This document shows positions 51,028 to 59,829 of a DNA stretch of 64,000 nucleotides, piece after piece; position 1 is the first letter of the stretch, and every line of letters starts with the position of its first letter. Under the pieces are notes generated by a model. The model was not told the origin of the DNA, did no database searches, and worked only from the letters and a program-made list of their open reading frames with translations. The position numbers were made by a program, and so were the translations under genes. This DNA comes from GCA-003244245 sp050699715 (GTDB taxonomy: Bacteria; Actinomycetota; Actinomycetes; Mycobacteriales; Pseudonocardiaceae), in the NCBI GenBank assembly GCA_050699715.1, contig JBOHFR010000019.1, positions 1 through 64,000 of the forward strand, read 5' to 3'.

Positions 51028-51693
51028 ATGGCTGACGCTATGGCTAATCTGTGGGACGTCCTACGCCGGAGACGGGTGCTGGTCATCGTCGTCGGGGCGC
51101 TGCTGGCGGTTGGGCTCGGCACGTCCGCCGCCATGTTGGCACCTGGCTTGTTCACCCGTGGTCAGTCCGCGCAGGCGACAAAGACGGCAAATGCGACAAG
51201 TCAGGCGGACGCGGCGACCAGATTCCACCCCGCTGGCTTTAGCGAGTTCCGCAACGAGCCAGTCGGTTTCGGGCTCGCCTACCCGTCCGGCTGGACCAAG
51301 CTGAGCCCCAAGGACCCCCAAGTCCTCCTGTTACTATCGCAGGGTTCGCAGGACTCCTTCCTGGTGCGCGCCAGTGAGCTGCAAGAGCCGATAGGGCCAC
51401 CGCAGATGCCGGCCGCCAGGCAGATGACGGAAAAGATCGTCACGTCCAACAAGTCGGTTCAGCTGCTCACCGACCCGAAGCAGATCGAGCTAGGCGGCTT
51501 TCCGGGTTTCTTCTACTTCTACTCCTTCAAGGATGCTGCCACGGGACAGGAGGGAACGCACTCTCACTTCTTCCTGTTCACGGGTAAGACCATGATCAGT
51601 ATGGTCTTCCAGAGCCTGCCCAGGGAGCATTTCTCGGAGTCCGCTAAAACGTTTGACCAGATCGCTGGCTCCTTTCACGCGCTGAAGAAGTGA
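51028..51693 (+). CDS. Membrane-anchored protein with PsbP/LpqN-like domain
   Basis: 221 residues: cytosolic RRRR, one TM helix (VLVIVVGALLAVGLGTSAAML), a Ser/Thr/Ala-rich linker, then an extracellular domain beginning VGFGLAYPSGWTKLSP with AAGSFHALKK-like ending DQIAGSFHALKK. The pattern resembles the PsbP/Mog1-like fold of actinobacterial secreted proteins (inference). GGAAGTGGG precedes the ATG. Confidence 0.6.
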   Translation: MADAMANLWDVLRRRRVLVIVVGALLAVGLGTSAAMLAPGLFTRGQSAQATKTANATSQADAATRFHPAGFSEFRNEPVGFGLAYPSGWTKLSPKDPQVLLLLSQGSQDSFLVRASELQEPIGPPQMPAARQMTEKIVTSNKSVQLLTDPKQIELGGFPGFFYFYSFKDAATGQEGTHSHFFLFTGKTMISMVFQSLPREHFSESAKTFDQIAGSFHALKK

Positions 51694-51697
51694 CACG

Positions 51698-53134
51698 TCA
51701 CACAATCACGCCAGGACGGTAGGTGGCGGCTTCTGGGTGGCGCGCCACCACCGCCTCGACTGCGGCGAGCACTGCGGCGAGCTGCTCGGCGGCGGCTCCG
51801 GTGAACGGTAGGCCCTGCCCAAGCCCCTCATTGAGCAGAGCGTCCAGGTCGGTCCGGTCCCAAGGCAGTCTGTCGTCATCGGCCAGCCGCTCGAGCAGGT
51901 CGTTGCCAGCGTCTTTCTCCCGCATCGCCAGCGCCACCGCCACGGCGTGCTCCCTGATCACCGCGTGCGCGCTCTCCCGTCCCATCCCGGCGCGCACCGC
52001 CGCGAGGAGCACCTTGGTGGTGGCCAGGAAGGGCACATAGCGCTCCAGCTCTCGCTCGATCATCGCCGGGTAGGCGCCGAACTCCTCGAGCACCGTCAGG
52101 AAGGTCTCGATCAGCCCGTCGAAGGCGAAGAACGCGTCGGGCAGCGCAACCCGGCGGACCACGGAGTCCGACACGTCGCCCTCGTTCCACTGTGAGCCGG
52201 ACAGCTCGGCCACCATGGAGGCGTACCCACGAAGCACCACGGCCAAGCCATGGACGCGTTCACAGGAGCGGGTGTTCATCTTGTGCGGCATGGCACTGGA
52301 GCCGACCTGGCCCGGCTGGAAGCCCTCAGTCACCAGTTCGTGACCGGCCATCAGCCGGATCGTGGTCGCCAGCGACGACGGCGCGGCGGCCAGCTGCACC
52401 AGGGCGCCGAGGACCTCATGGTCCAGCGATCGCGGATAAACTTGCCCGACGCTGGTGAGCACCCGGGGAAAGCCCAGGTGTTCAGCCACCCGCTGCTCCA
52501 GCGCCGCCAGTGTGCACGGATCCCCGCCAAGAAGGTCCAGCATGTCTTGAGCGGTACCCATCGGACCCTTGATTCCGCGTAGCGGGTAGCGGGCCAGCAG
52601 CTCCTCGAGCCGGGCGAAGGCCACCAGCAGCTCGTCAGCCGCGCTGGCGAACCGCTTGCCCAGCGTGGTGGCTTGGGCCGCGACGTTGTGGCTGCGCCCG
52701 ACCATCACCAACTCGGCATACTCGGCGGCGCGGCCCGCCAACCGAGCGAGCAGCGCGACGCAGCGGTCCCGCACGTGCTCCAGCGAGCGCCGGATCTGAA
52801 GCTGCTCGACGTTCTCCGTGATGTCCCGCGACGTCAGCCCCTGGTGGATCGCCTGATGACCGGCCAGCGCGTTGAACTCCTCAATGCGCGCCTTGACGTC
52901 GTGCCGGGTCACCCGTTCCCGCGCCACGATCGATTCCAGGTCGACCGTGCCCGCGACTCGCTGGTAGTCCTCGAGTACCTGCTTGCCGACCGGCACTCCC
53001 AGATCGGCCAGATCGGCCTGGCCACGCAGAACCGCGAGCCACAGTTGTCGCTCAAGCACCACCTTGTGCTCGGGCGACCACAGCCGGACCAGTTCACCGG
53101 AGGCGTACCGCGTTGCCAGTACGTTGGGGATCAC
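51698..53134 (-). CDS. purB: Adenylosuccinate lyase
   Basis: 478 residues. Fumarase/aspartase superfamily signature GSSAMPHKMNTRSCERV, and the two catalytic regions TSRDITENVEQLQIR and GRSHNVAAQATTLGKR. Cleaves SAICAR and adenylosuccinate in purine synthesis. Downstream of a small hypothetical gene and purD on the same strand, likely one operon. Confidence 0.95.
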   Translation of the reverse strand: MIPNVLATRYASGELVRLWSPEHKVVLERQLWLAVLRGQADLADLGVPVGKQVLEDYQRVAGTVDLESIVARERVTRHDVKARIEEFNALAGHQAIHQGLTSRDITENVEQLQIRRSLEHVRDRCVALLARLAGRAAEYAELVMVGRSHNVAAQATTLGKRFASAADELLVAFARLEELLARYPLRGIKGPMGTAQDMLDLLGGDPCTLAALEQRVAEHLGFPRVLTSVGQVYPRSLDHEVLGALVQLAAAPSSLATTIRLMAGHELVTEGFQPGQVGSSAMPHKMNTRSCERVHGLAVVLRGYASMVAELSGSQWNEGDVSDSVVRRVALPDAFFAFDGLIETFLTVLEEFGAYPAMIERELERYVPFLATTKVLLAAVRAGMGRESAHAVIREHAVAVALAMREKDAGNDLLERLADDDRLPWDRTDLDALLNEGLGQGLPFTGAAAEQLAAVLAAVEAVVARHPEAATYRPGVIV

Positions 53135-53167
53135 TCAAGCCAGCTTACGACCGCCGGTCGCCCGAAC

Positions 53168-53725
53168 TCAGTCGGCTGGGGTGGCCTTCTGCGCCTGCGC
53201 CAGCGCGTCGATCACCATCTCCAGCCAGCGCAGGCTGCGACGGTAACTCTCGGTGTCCTGGGCTGAGGGCGCCGGTGGCAGAATGCGCTCCGGTGAACCG
53301 GTGATACTGACCCGGCCGGAGACATCCAGCACAACATGCAGGGTCTCCAGCATCCAGCCCCACTCGGCGGCGGACGGGTAACCCTGACCGGGGAGCTGGA
53401 CCACGCCGCCGTAGCGGGGCAGCGTGCCGAGCACCTGGGTCAGGCTGTGCTCTAAGTCATGCAGGACCCAGCCTTCCCAGAGCTGACGGACCGGACCGGT
53501 CTCCTTCGTGCCGCACCAGTAGTCCACAACGTAGGCAAGCCGACCGTCGATGGTGCCGACGGGTACCGGCAGTCCAGTGACCTGGGCCAGCGGGTCGTCG
53601 GTGCAACCAGCGAGTTGCCAGCGCACCAGCTCACGCAGCCAAGACCACTGTTCACGCAAGAAGCGAACCCCTTCCGGCGACAGCGTCAGCAGCAGTTGCT
53701 CGCCTTGGCGGTCGCAAATGACCAT
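53168..53725 (-). CDS. Conserved hypothetical between purD and purB
   Basis: 185 residues, soluble, starting MVICDRQGEQLLLTLSPEGV (ATG 53725; the frame extends into purD without support). Contains WLRELVRWQLAGCTDDPL and VLHDLEHSLTQVLGTLPRYGG. No family recognised; position 50 bp after purD and 33 bp before purB suggests it is in the purine operon. Confidence 0.65.
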   Translation of the reverse strand: MVICDRQGEQLLLTLSPEGVRFLREQWSWLRELVRWQLAGCTDDPLAQVTGLPVPVGTIDGRLAYVVDYWCGTKETGPVRQLWEGWVLHDLEHSLTQVLGTLPRYGGVVQLPGQGYPSAAEWGWMLETLHVVLDVSGRVSITGSPERILPPAPSAQDTESYRRSLRWLEMVIDALAQAQKATPAD

Positions 53726-53774
53726 CGTCTTGCTCAGCTCCCCTCCCGCGAATGATCGTCGGGAGGTTATCGCG

Positions 53775-55043
53775 TCAACCACCCGCGGACAGGTCATTGT
53801 CGCGGCGCGTCGCGAGCGAGCCGATATCATTTCGGTAATGCCCGCCCGGCAGGTGAACCCGCTCGACGCGCTGGTAGGCCTGCGCGCGCGCGGCAGCGAG
53901 ATCAACGCCGATCCCCACCACGGACAGCACCCGCCCACCGGCCGACACGACGACCCCATCGTCGCGGCGGCGGGTGCCCGCGTGTAGTATTCCCTCGCCC
54001 GCCGCCCCGGTGATCACATCTCCGGTTCGCGGGGTGTCGGGATATCCCTGCGCGGCCAGCACGACGACCACTGCGGCGCCCGGGTTCCACCGCAGCGGCG
54101 GCTGCTGGGCCAGCGCACCGGTTGCCGTGGCGCTCAGCAGTCCAGCCAGTGGCGTGCGCAACAGCGCCAGCAGGACCTGGGTCTCCGGGTCGCCGAAGCG
54201 GCAGTTGAACTCGATCACCTGCGGGCCAGCGGGAGTCAATGCCAGACCGGCATACAGCAGCCCGCAGAACGGAACGCCGCGCCGGGCCAGCTCATCCACC
54301 ACTGGCTGCCCGATCCGTGCCGTGACGTCGAGGGCTAGCTGCTCAGGGGCCCACGGCAGCGGGGCGTAGGCACCCATCCCGCCGGTGTTCGGGCCGACGT
54401 CCCCTTCGCCGACTCGCTTGAAATCCTGTGCGGGCAACAATGGCAGCACCGTGCGGCCGCTGTCGACCAGGAAGAACAGTGAGACCTCCGGGCCGTCCAG
54501 GTAGTCCTCCATCAGCACCGGGTGGCCGCTGTCCAGCAGGGTCAGCGCGTGCACCCTGGCCACTTCCCGATCCCCGGTGACCACGACTCCCTTACCGGCG
54601 GCCAGCCGGTCGTCCTTGACCACCCAGGGTGCCTCGAAGTGGCTCAGCGCGGCGTCCAGCCGGCCCGGGTTGTCCACCAGCTCGCTGCGGGCGGTGGGCA
54701 CCCCTGCGGCGCTCATCACGTCCTTGGCGAACGCCTTGGATCCCTCGATCCGCGCCGCGCCAGCGGAGGGACCGAAGCACGCGATGCCGGCTGCGCGCAC
54801 GGCGTCGGCCGCCCCAGCCACCAGCGGCACCTCGGGACCAATCACCACCAGGTCGGCCGACCATGACCTCGCCAGCTCCGCGACCGCGACCGGATCGGTG
54901 ACGTTGATAACGGACTGTTCGGCCAGGGCCGCGGTGCCGGCGTTACCTGGCGCACAGGCCAGCGCGGTGACCGTCGGGTCGCCGGACAGGGCAAGCACCA
55001 GGGCGTGCTCACGGGCGCCGGCGCCGATCACGAGGATTCGCAC
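53775..55043 (-). CDS. purD: Phosphoribosylamine-glycine ligase
   Basis: 422 residues. N-terminal MRILVIGAGAREHALVLAL, ATP-grasp core with KDDRLAAGKGVVVTGDREVA, PNTGGMGAYAPLPW and EFNCRFGDPETQVLLALL. Forms glycinamide ribonucleotide, second step of purine synthesis. GTG 55043 is the family start. C-terminus is about 15 residues longer than usual. Confidence 0.94.
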   Translation of the reverse strand: MRILVIGAGAREHALVLALSGDPTVTALACAPGNAGTAALAEQSVINVTDPVAVAELARSWSADLVVIGPEVPLVAGAADAVRAAGIACFGPSAGAARIEGSKAFAKDVMSAAGVPTARSELVDNPGRLDAALSHFEAPWVVKDDRLAAGKGVVVTGDREVARVHALTLLDSGHPVLMEDYLDGPEVSLFFLVDSGRTVLPLLPAQDFKRVGEGDVGPNTGGMGAYAPLPWAPEQLALDVTARIGQPVVDELARRGVPFCGLLYAGLALTPAGPQVIEFNCRFGDPETQVLLALLRTPLAGLLSATATGALAQQPPLRWNPGAAVVVVLAAQGYPDTPRTGDVITGAAGEGILHAGTRRRDDGVVVSAGGRVLSVVGIGVDLAAARAQAYQRVERVHLPGGHYRNDIGSLATRRDNDLSAGG

Positions 55044-55202
55044 GGTGCGTAGGTTAGGCGACGCTGACCTACACCACACCCTCTATATCTGTGTCAAGAG
55101 GCTACCCACGGTTTTCACCCAAAGAGGCGTCTCGCGAATCGTAGGTAGCACGTACCTTCGGGTGGTCAGGCAACGACCTCAACGACACCGGAGGTTCACC
55201 CC

Positions 55203-55424
55203 ATGTTCGACATCACCACCGCCCAGCCACTCGCCACCTTCTGCCCCACCAACTGTGGTTGCGGAGACCCCGCTTGCCCGCAACTGTTCGTCGACGACGC
55301 CGCCCCGCCCGAGCAGCGCGTCGTGCTCACCGACGACTTTGGCTCCCGGGTCCGGATGAGCGCCGCGCAGTTCGGCGACCTGCTCGCCCAAGCCAAGAGT
55401 GGATCCCTGGACAGCGTCATCTGA
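55203..55424 (+). CDS. Small Cys-rich protein, unknown
   Basis: 73 residues with GGAGGT 8 bp before the ATG. The N-terminal half has four cysteines spaced C-x3-C-x-C-x4-C (TFCPTNCGCGDPACPQ), a possible metal site, followed by RVVLTDDFGSRVRMSAAQFG. I have a weak recollection of similar small proteins in Pseudonocardiaceae but no function. Confidence 0.55.
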   Translation: MFDITTAQPLATFCPTNCGCGDPACPQLFVDDAAPPEQRVVLTDDFGSRVRMSAAQFGDLLAQAKSGSLDSVI

Positions 55425-55552
55425 TCCGCACCACCGAAGACGTTCCCGAACCCAACAGCCATAGAACTTTCCCGCTCCCCGCGAACAGTTCTCCTGGTTG
55501 TTGGGGTCGGGACGTCGGGAGCGGTGCACCAGAGGGCGGTGCGCCAGGGGGC

Positions 55553-55816
55553 TCAGACCAGGCGGTGGTCCCGGTAGCACCAGCGCCAGGTCTCGCCCGG
55601 CTCAGCGGAGCGCATCACCGGGTGGTCGCTGCGGTAATAGTGCACGGTGGCGTGCCGGTGCGGGCTGGAATCGCAGCAGGCGACATGTCCACAGATCAGG
55701 CACATCCGGAGATGCGCCCACACGGACTCGCCGAGCTCGGTGCAGTCGACGCAGGCCGCCGGCTCCGGTGGCTCGGGCGCCGGGTCGGGTAGCTGAGGCA
55801 CGTGTTCACAGGTCAT
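55553..55816 (-). CDS. UBP-type zinc-finger protein
   Basis: 87 residues: MTCEHV, CVDCTELGESVWAHLRMCLICGHVACCDSSP, then HATVHYYRSDHPVMRSAEPG and a final WRWCY. This is a complete stand-alone ZnF-UBP domain, which in eukaryotes binds the ubiquitin C-terminus; the bacterial role is unknown. The ATG at 55816 gives the family N-terminus. Divergent from the antiporter gene. Confidence 0.8.
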   Translation of the reverse strand: MTCEHVPQLPDPAPEPPEPAACVDCTELGESVWAHLRMCLICGHVACCDSSPHRHATVHYYRSDHPVMRSAEPGETWRWCYRDHRLV

Positions 55817-55847
55817 ATTTGGCTGGCTCCCAGTGCATCCTGGCCTC

Positions 55848-57437
55848 ATGGATGGTATGCCGCTGATCTTGCTCGTGCTCGGCGCGCTGGGGGTGACCGC
55901 CGTGAGTCGCCGGTTGCGCCTGCCCGCACCGCTCACGCTAGTCGTTTCCGGATTGGCCATCTCGGCGATACCCGGAATCCCGGACTACCAGCTCGACCCG
56001 AAGCTGGTGCTGTACGGGATCCTCCCGCCGCTGCTGTACTCCGCCGCGCTGGACAGCTCGGCCATCCGGATCAGGGCGAACATCCGGTCGATCGCGTTGC
56101 TCGCCGTCGGGTTGGTGCTGTTCAGCACCGGGTGCGTCGGGCTGGTCGCCTGGTGGCTAGTGCCCGGCCTGCCGTTGGGCGCGGCGCTGGCGTTCGCGGC
56201 CGTCGTCGCCCCACCGGACGCGGTAGCTGCGGTGTCCATCGGGCGGCGTCTGGGGCTGCCCCGCCGGGTGATGACGGTGCTTGCCGGGGAGAGCCTGTTC
56301 AACGATGCCACCGCGCTCACCGCGTTGCGGGTTGCGGTGGGCGCAGGCGTCGGGAGCCGTTTCTCACTGGCCGCTGAGCTGGGCGGGTTTCTGCTCACCG
56401 CCACCGGTGGCGTGGTGTTGGGTGCGGTGCTCGGCCGGGTGGTGCACCAGGCGCGGCTGCGATTGCGCGACCCCAGGTTGGAGAGCGCTCTGGGCCTGGT
56501 GGTGCCGTTCGCCGCGTACGCGCTGGCCGAGGAGATGCACGTGTCCGGGGTACTCGCGGTGGTGATGGCTGGGCTGTACCTGGGTCACCACGCCCCCCAG
56601 GCCGGTTATGCCACCCGGCTGCAGGACAAGGCGGTATGGCAGGCTGCGGACACCGTGCTCGAGGCGTTCGTCTTCGCCCTGATCGGGCTACAACTGCCAG
56701 CGGTGCTGCGTGGCGTGTCGGGCGACATCCGCCCGCTGCTGGTCGCCGCCGCCGCGGTGATCGTGACGGTGGTGCTGGCCAGGGTAGCGTGGGTGTTCCC
56801 GGCGACCTACCTGCCTAGGGTGCTGTTCGCCGGGCTGGCGGCGCGGGACCCGGCGCCGCCGTGGCAGGTTCCCTCGGTGATCTCCTGGGCTGGGATGCGC
56901 GGGGTGGTCACCCTGGCCGCGGCCTCGACGATCCCGAGGGTCACCAACTCCGGCGCCCCGTTCCCGGGCCGGCCCGAGATCATCTTTCTGGCGTTCTGCG
57001 TCACGGTCGCAACCCTGCTGCTACACGGCCTCACCCTGCCCTGGGTGATCCGCCATCTTGGGGGCGAGGGGCGCCTTGGGGGCGGGGGGCAGGAGTCGCA
57101 CCAGGATGCGCTGGCCGAAGCGGATGCGATCCACGCCGCGACGCAGGCCGCCCTGGAGCGGCTGGAGAGCGCCTCGAACGGGGTCCCCGAGGCGGTGACC
57201 ACTCGATTACGGAAGGTTGCTGAGCACCGTAGCCACAGCGTCTGGGAGCGGCTTGGCCGTCCAGAGACCGAACTGGGTGAGGCGCCCAGCGTCATCTACC
57301 GGCGGTTACGGCTGGAGATGCTCGCCGCCGAGCGCGAAACGCTGGTGGGCCTACGCGACACCGGCCGCATCAACGACGAAGTACTCTCCCGAACCCTGCA
57401 CGAGCTCGATCTGGAAGAAGCCATGCTGAGCCGTTAA
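55848..57437 (+). CDS. CPA1-type Na+/H+ antiporter
   Basis: 529 residues. Twelve or so helices with FAAVVAPPDAVAAVSIGRRLGLP (the ion-site Asp), GESLFNDATALTALRVAV and ISWAGMRGVVTLAAA, as in NhaP/NHE-type exchangers. A cytosolic C-terminal helical tail (from about 410) may be regulatory. ATG 55848 preferred to 55833. Confidence 0.9.
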   Translation: MDGMPLILLVLGALGVTAVSRRLRLPAPLTLVVSGLAISAIPGIPDYQLDPKLVLYGILPPLLYSAALDSSAIRIRANIRSIALLAVGLVLFSTGCVGLVAWWLVPGLPLGAALAFAAVVAPPDAVAAVSIGRRLGLPRRVMTVLAGESLFNDATALTALRVAVGAGVGSRFSLAAELGGFLLTATGGVVLGAVLGRVVHQARLRLRDPRLESALGLVVPFAAYALAEEMHVSGVLAVVMAGLYLGHHAPQAGYATRLQDKAVWQAADTVLEAFVFALIGLQLPAVLRGVSGDIRPLLVAAAAVIVTVVLARVAWVFPATYLPRVLFAGLAARDPAPPWQVPSVISWAGMRGVVTLAAASTIPRVTNSGAPFPGRPEIIFLAFCVTVATLLLHGLTLPWVIRHLGGEGRLGGGGQESHQDALAEADAIHAATQAALERLESASNGVPEAVTTRLRKVAEHRSHSVWERLGRPETELGEAPSVIYRRLRLEMLAAERETLVGLRDTGRINDEVLSRTLHELDLEEAMLSR

Positions 57438-57753
57438 ACGTGCTGGTTTGTTCCCTCGGGTGGTCCCGCAGCGCCAAAGGGCACCTGATGTCGGGGGCCG
57501 GGGCTCACACGCAAGCTAGCGATCGTTGCTGTGGCTTGCGCCCGCCAGGGTGATGGGGTTGTGACGGCGGCCCGGCACCAGGTGCACAACGAACATTGGC
57601 AGCTGTGACCGACGTGACGCTAGGGAATTTCCCGCGCGGGTTGTGGGGCTGTCAATGTGGTCGTCACCTCCTTAGGGTTGGCACATATCGACCGGCGAGT
57701 TCGACTGACCGTCGCGGCAAGTTTCTCGATCGGCAGAGGATCATCCCGTGTCG
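57438..57753. other. Gap without a convincing gene
   Basis: The minus strand carries a textbook Shine-Dalgarno sequence, TAAGGAGGTGA (57664-57674), but the frames after it are only about 15 codons long. Otherwise nothing seen. Confidence 0.4.
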
Positions 57754-59037
57754 CTACAGCGCGCGAAGCTCGATTGTCTGGTCCCGGCCGGGTCCCACCC
57801 CGATGGCTGAGATACGGGCTCTACAGAGTTCCTCGACTCGCGTCACGTAGGACCGGGCGTTGGGTGGCAGCTCGTCGAGGGTGCGGCAGTGGGACAGGTC
57901 CTCCCACCAGCCGGGCAGCTCCTCATACACCGGGATCGCGTGGTGCAGCTCAGTCTGGGTCATCGGCATCTCCTCGGTGCGCGTGCCGTCGACCTGGTAG
58001 GCCACACAGACCGGCACCGTGTTCAGGCCGGAGAGCACGTCGAGCTTGGTCAGGAAGAAATCGGTGATCCCGTTCACCCGTGCGGCGTAGCGCCCGATCA
58101 CCGCGTCGAACCAGCCGACCCGCCGGGCTCGCCCGGTGGTGACCCCGATCTCCCCGCCAGTCTTGCGCAGCCGCTCGCCCATGGCGTCGTGCAACTCGGT
58201 GGGGAACGGGCCCGAGCCGACCCGGGTGGTGTAGGCCTTGAGGATCCCCACCACGGAGGTGATCCTCGTTGGGCCAATGCCCGACCCGGCGCAGGCGCCA
58301 CCCGCCGTCGGGTTCGACGAGGTGACGAAGGGGTAGGTGCCGTGGTCGACGTCGAGCAGGGTGCCTTGGCTGCCCTCCAGCAGCACCGTCTCGCCGCGCC
58401 GCAGCGCTTGGTCGAGGATCAGCCGGGTGTCAACGATGCGGTGCGCGAAGTGCGCGCCCTGGTCGAGCACGGTGTCCACCACCTGCTCGGCGTCCAGCGC
58501 ACGCCGGTTGTAGACCTTGACCAGGACCTGGTTCTTGAACTCCAGCGCGGCCTCAACCTTCTGCCGCAGGATCTTCTCGTCCAGCAGGTCCTGGGCCCGG
58601 ACCCCAACCCGGGCCACCTTGTCCTGATAAGCGGGCCCAATGCCGCGCCCGGTGGTGCCGATCTTGGCTTTGCCCAGGTAGCGCTCGGTGACCCGGTCTA
58701 TCGCCACGTGATAAGGCATGATCAAGTGAGTGTCGGCGGAGATCAGCAGCCGGTCGGTGTCCACGCCCCGGGCGTGCAGGCCGGCCAGCTCGTCGAGCAA
58801 CACACCGGGGTCCACCACCACGCCATTGCCGATGACGTTGGTCACGCCCGGGGTGAGGATGCCCGATGGGATGAGGTGCAGCGCGAAGTTCTGCCCGTCG
58901 GGCAGCACCACGGTGTGGCCCGCGTTGTTGCCCCCCTGATAGCGCACCACCCACTGGACCCGTTCGCCGAGCAGGTCGGTGGCCTTGCCTTTGCCCTCGT
59001 CGCCCCACTGGGCACCGATGAGCACGATCGCCGGCAT
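57754..59037 (-). CDS. purA: Adenylosuccinate synthetase
   Basis: 427 residues. GTP-binding MPAIVLIGAQWGDEGKGK, GNNAGHTVV, the IMP site GTTGRGIGPAYQDKVAR, LLEGSQGTLLDVDHGTYP and RVGWFDA are all present. First committed step from IMP to AMP. ATG 59037 with GGAG upstream; the frame begins 12 bp earlier. Confidence 0.96.
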   Translation of the reverse strand: MPAIVLIGAQWGDEGKGKATDLLGERVQWVVRYQGGNNAGHTVVLPDGQNFALHLIPSGILTPGVTNVIGNGVVVDPGVLLDELAGLHARGVDTDRLLISADTHLIMPYHVAIDRVTERYLGKAKIGTTGRGIGPAYQDKVARVGVRAQDLLDEKILRQKVEAALEFKNQVLVKVYNRRALDAEQVVDTVLDQGAHFAHRIVDTRLILDQALRRGETVLLEGSQGTLLDVDHGTYPFVTSSNPTAGGACAGSGIGPTRITSVVGILKAYTTRVGSGPFPTELHDAMGERLRKTGGEIGVTTGRARRVGWFDAVIGRYAARVNGITDFFLTKLDVLSGLNTVPVCVAYQVDGTRTEEMPMTQTELHHAIPVYEELPGWWEDLSHCRTLDELPPNARSYVTRVEELCRARISAIGVGPGRDQTIELRAL

Positions 59038-59105
59038 GTGGTACTCCAACAGGTGGGATTCGCCGCGCTGGTGCGTCGAGGCGAGCGTAGCCCCAGGAGG
59101 TGGGT

Positions 59106-59780
59106 GTGGTTGGTGCTGTGGTGCTGAGTTGCGGGTCCGCCCGGTGGCCCGGTGCTGCCCGGTGGCCCGGTGCTAGGGGCCTCGCGGTGACGGCGGTGCC
59201 GGCCCGCCCCGGGCGTGAGGAGCTCGGTGAGATCCTGGCGGGCCTGGACGGCCGGCGCCTGGTGGTCTGCGGCACCGACGCCGACCTGGCCGCGGTGCTG
59301 CTGCGGTTGCTGCGCACCGACATCGTAGGGAGAGTGGCGGTGGGGTACGTGCCGTTCTCGAGGTCCTCGGCGGTGGCCCGGCTCTGGGGCTTGCCGACGG
59401 CGCCCTCGACGGCGGCCGACCTCGCGCTGCGGGGCGAGCCGGATCGGGTGCCCCTGGTGCGTGACGACTCCGGTGGTGTGCTCGTGGGGCTCGGCGTGGT
59501 GGGGCCGCTGGACGGGGTGGCCTACTGTGACGACGAGGTGGTGCTGCGCGGGCGGGCCACCCGGCTGGAGGTGGCGCCGGACCGCGCGCTCGGGCTGGTG
59601 GTCCGGGTGGTTCACGGCGCGCTGCTTGGGCGCCGGGCGCGGCGTGCCGCCGGGCGCGCTGTGCAACTGGGTTGCCGGCCTACCGGGGTGTGGCGCGACG
59701 GTGTCGCCGACCGCACCACGGAGCGCTGGACCTGGTACCGGCACACCGAGGACTGGCATCTGATCCGGCACCCCAGCTGA
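59106..59780 (+). CDS. Hypothetical protein divergent from purA
   Basis: About 224 residues. From residue 35 on: REELGEILAGLDGRRLVVCG ... DIVGRVAVGYVPFSRSS, then a C-terminus rich in Arg and Trp (RTTERWTWYRHTEDWHLI). AGGAGG (59095-59100) sits 5 bp before GTG 59106. Codons 12-23 contain an 18-bp tandem repeat. No family recognised; the gene may be part of the purine neighbourhood. Confidence 0.55.
   Translation: MVGAVVLSCGSARWPGAARWPGARGLAVTAVPARPGREELGEILAGLDGRRLVVCGTDADLAAVLLRLLRTDIVGRVAVGYVPFSRSSAVARLWGLPTAPSTAADLALRGEPDRVPLVRDDSGGVLVGLGVVGPLDGVAYCDDEVVLRGRATRLEVAPDRALGLVVRVVHGALLGRRARRAAGRAVQLGCRPTGVWRDGVADRTTERWTWYRHTEDWHLIRHPS
59139..59174. repeat. 18-bp tandem repeat x2
   Basis: GCCCGGTGGCCCGGTGCT twice in direct succession near the start of the hypothetical gene; in-frame (six codons), so copy-number change would keep the reading frame. 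Confidence 0.8.
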
Positions 59781-59829
59781 CCCCTGGTGTGTCCCGCTCT
59801 CCGGTCAGAGCCGCTGAACCATTCGACGA

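Noticed and set aside
55203..55424. Small Cys-rich peptide considered as a lanthipeptide precursor
   Set aside because: No synthetase nearby; cysteines are N-terminal, not in a C-terminal core with Ser/Thr; looks like a small metal-binding protein.
57664..57674. TAAGGAGGTGA on the minus strand, a perfect Shine-Dalgarno sequence (also like the 16S 3' end)
   Set aside because: Only about 15 codons follow in the GTG frame and the rest of 16S rRNA is absent; kept only as a note.
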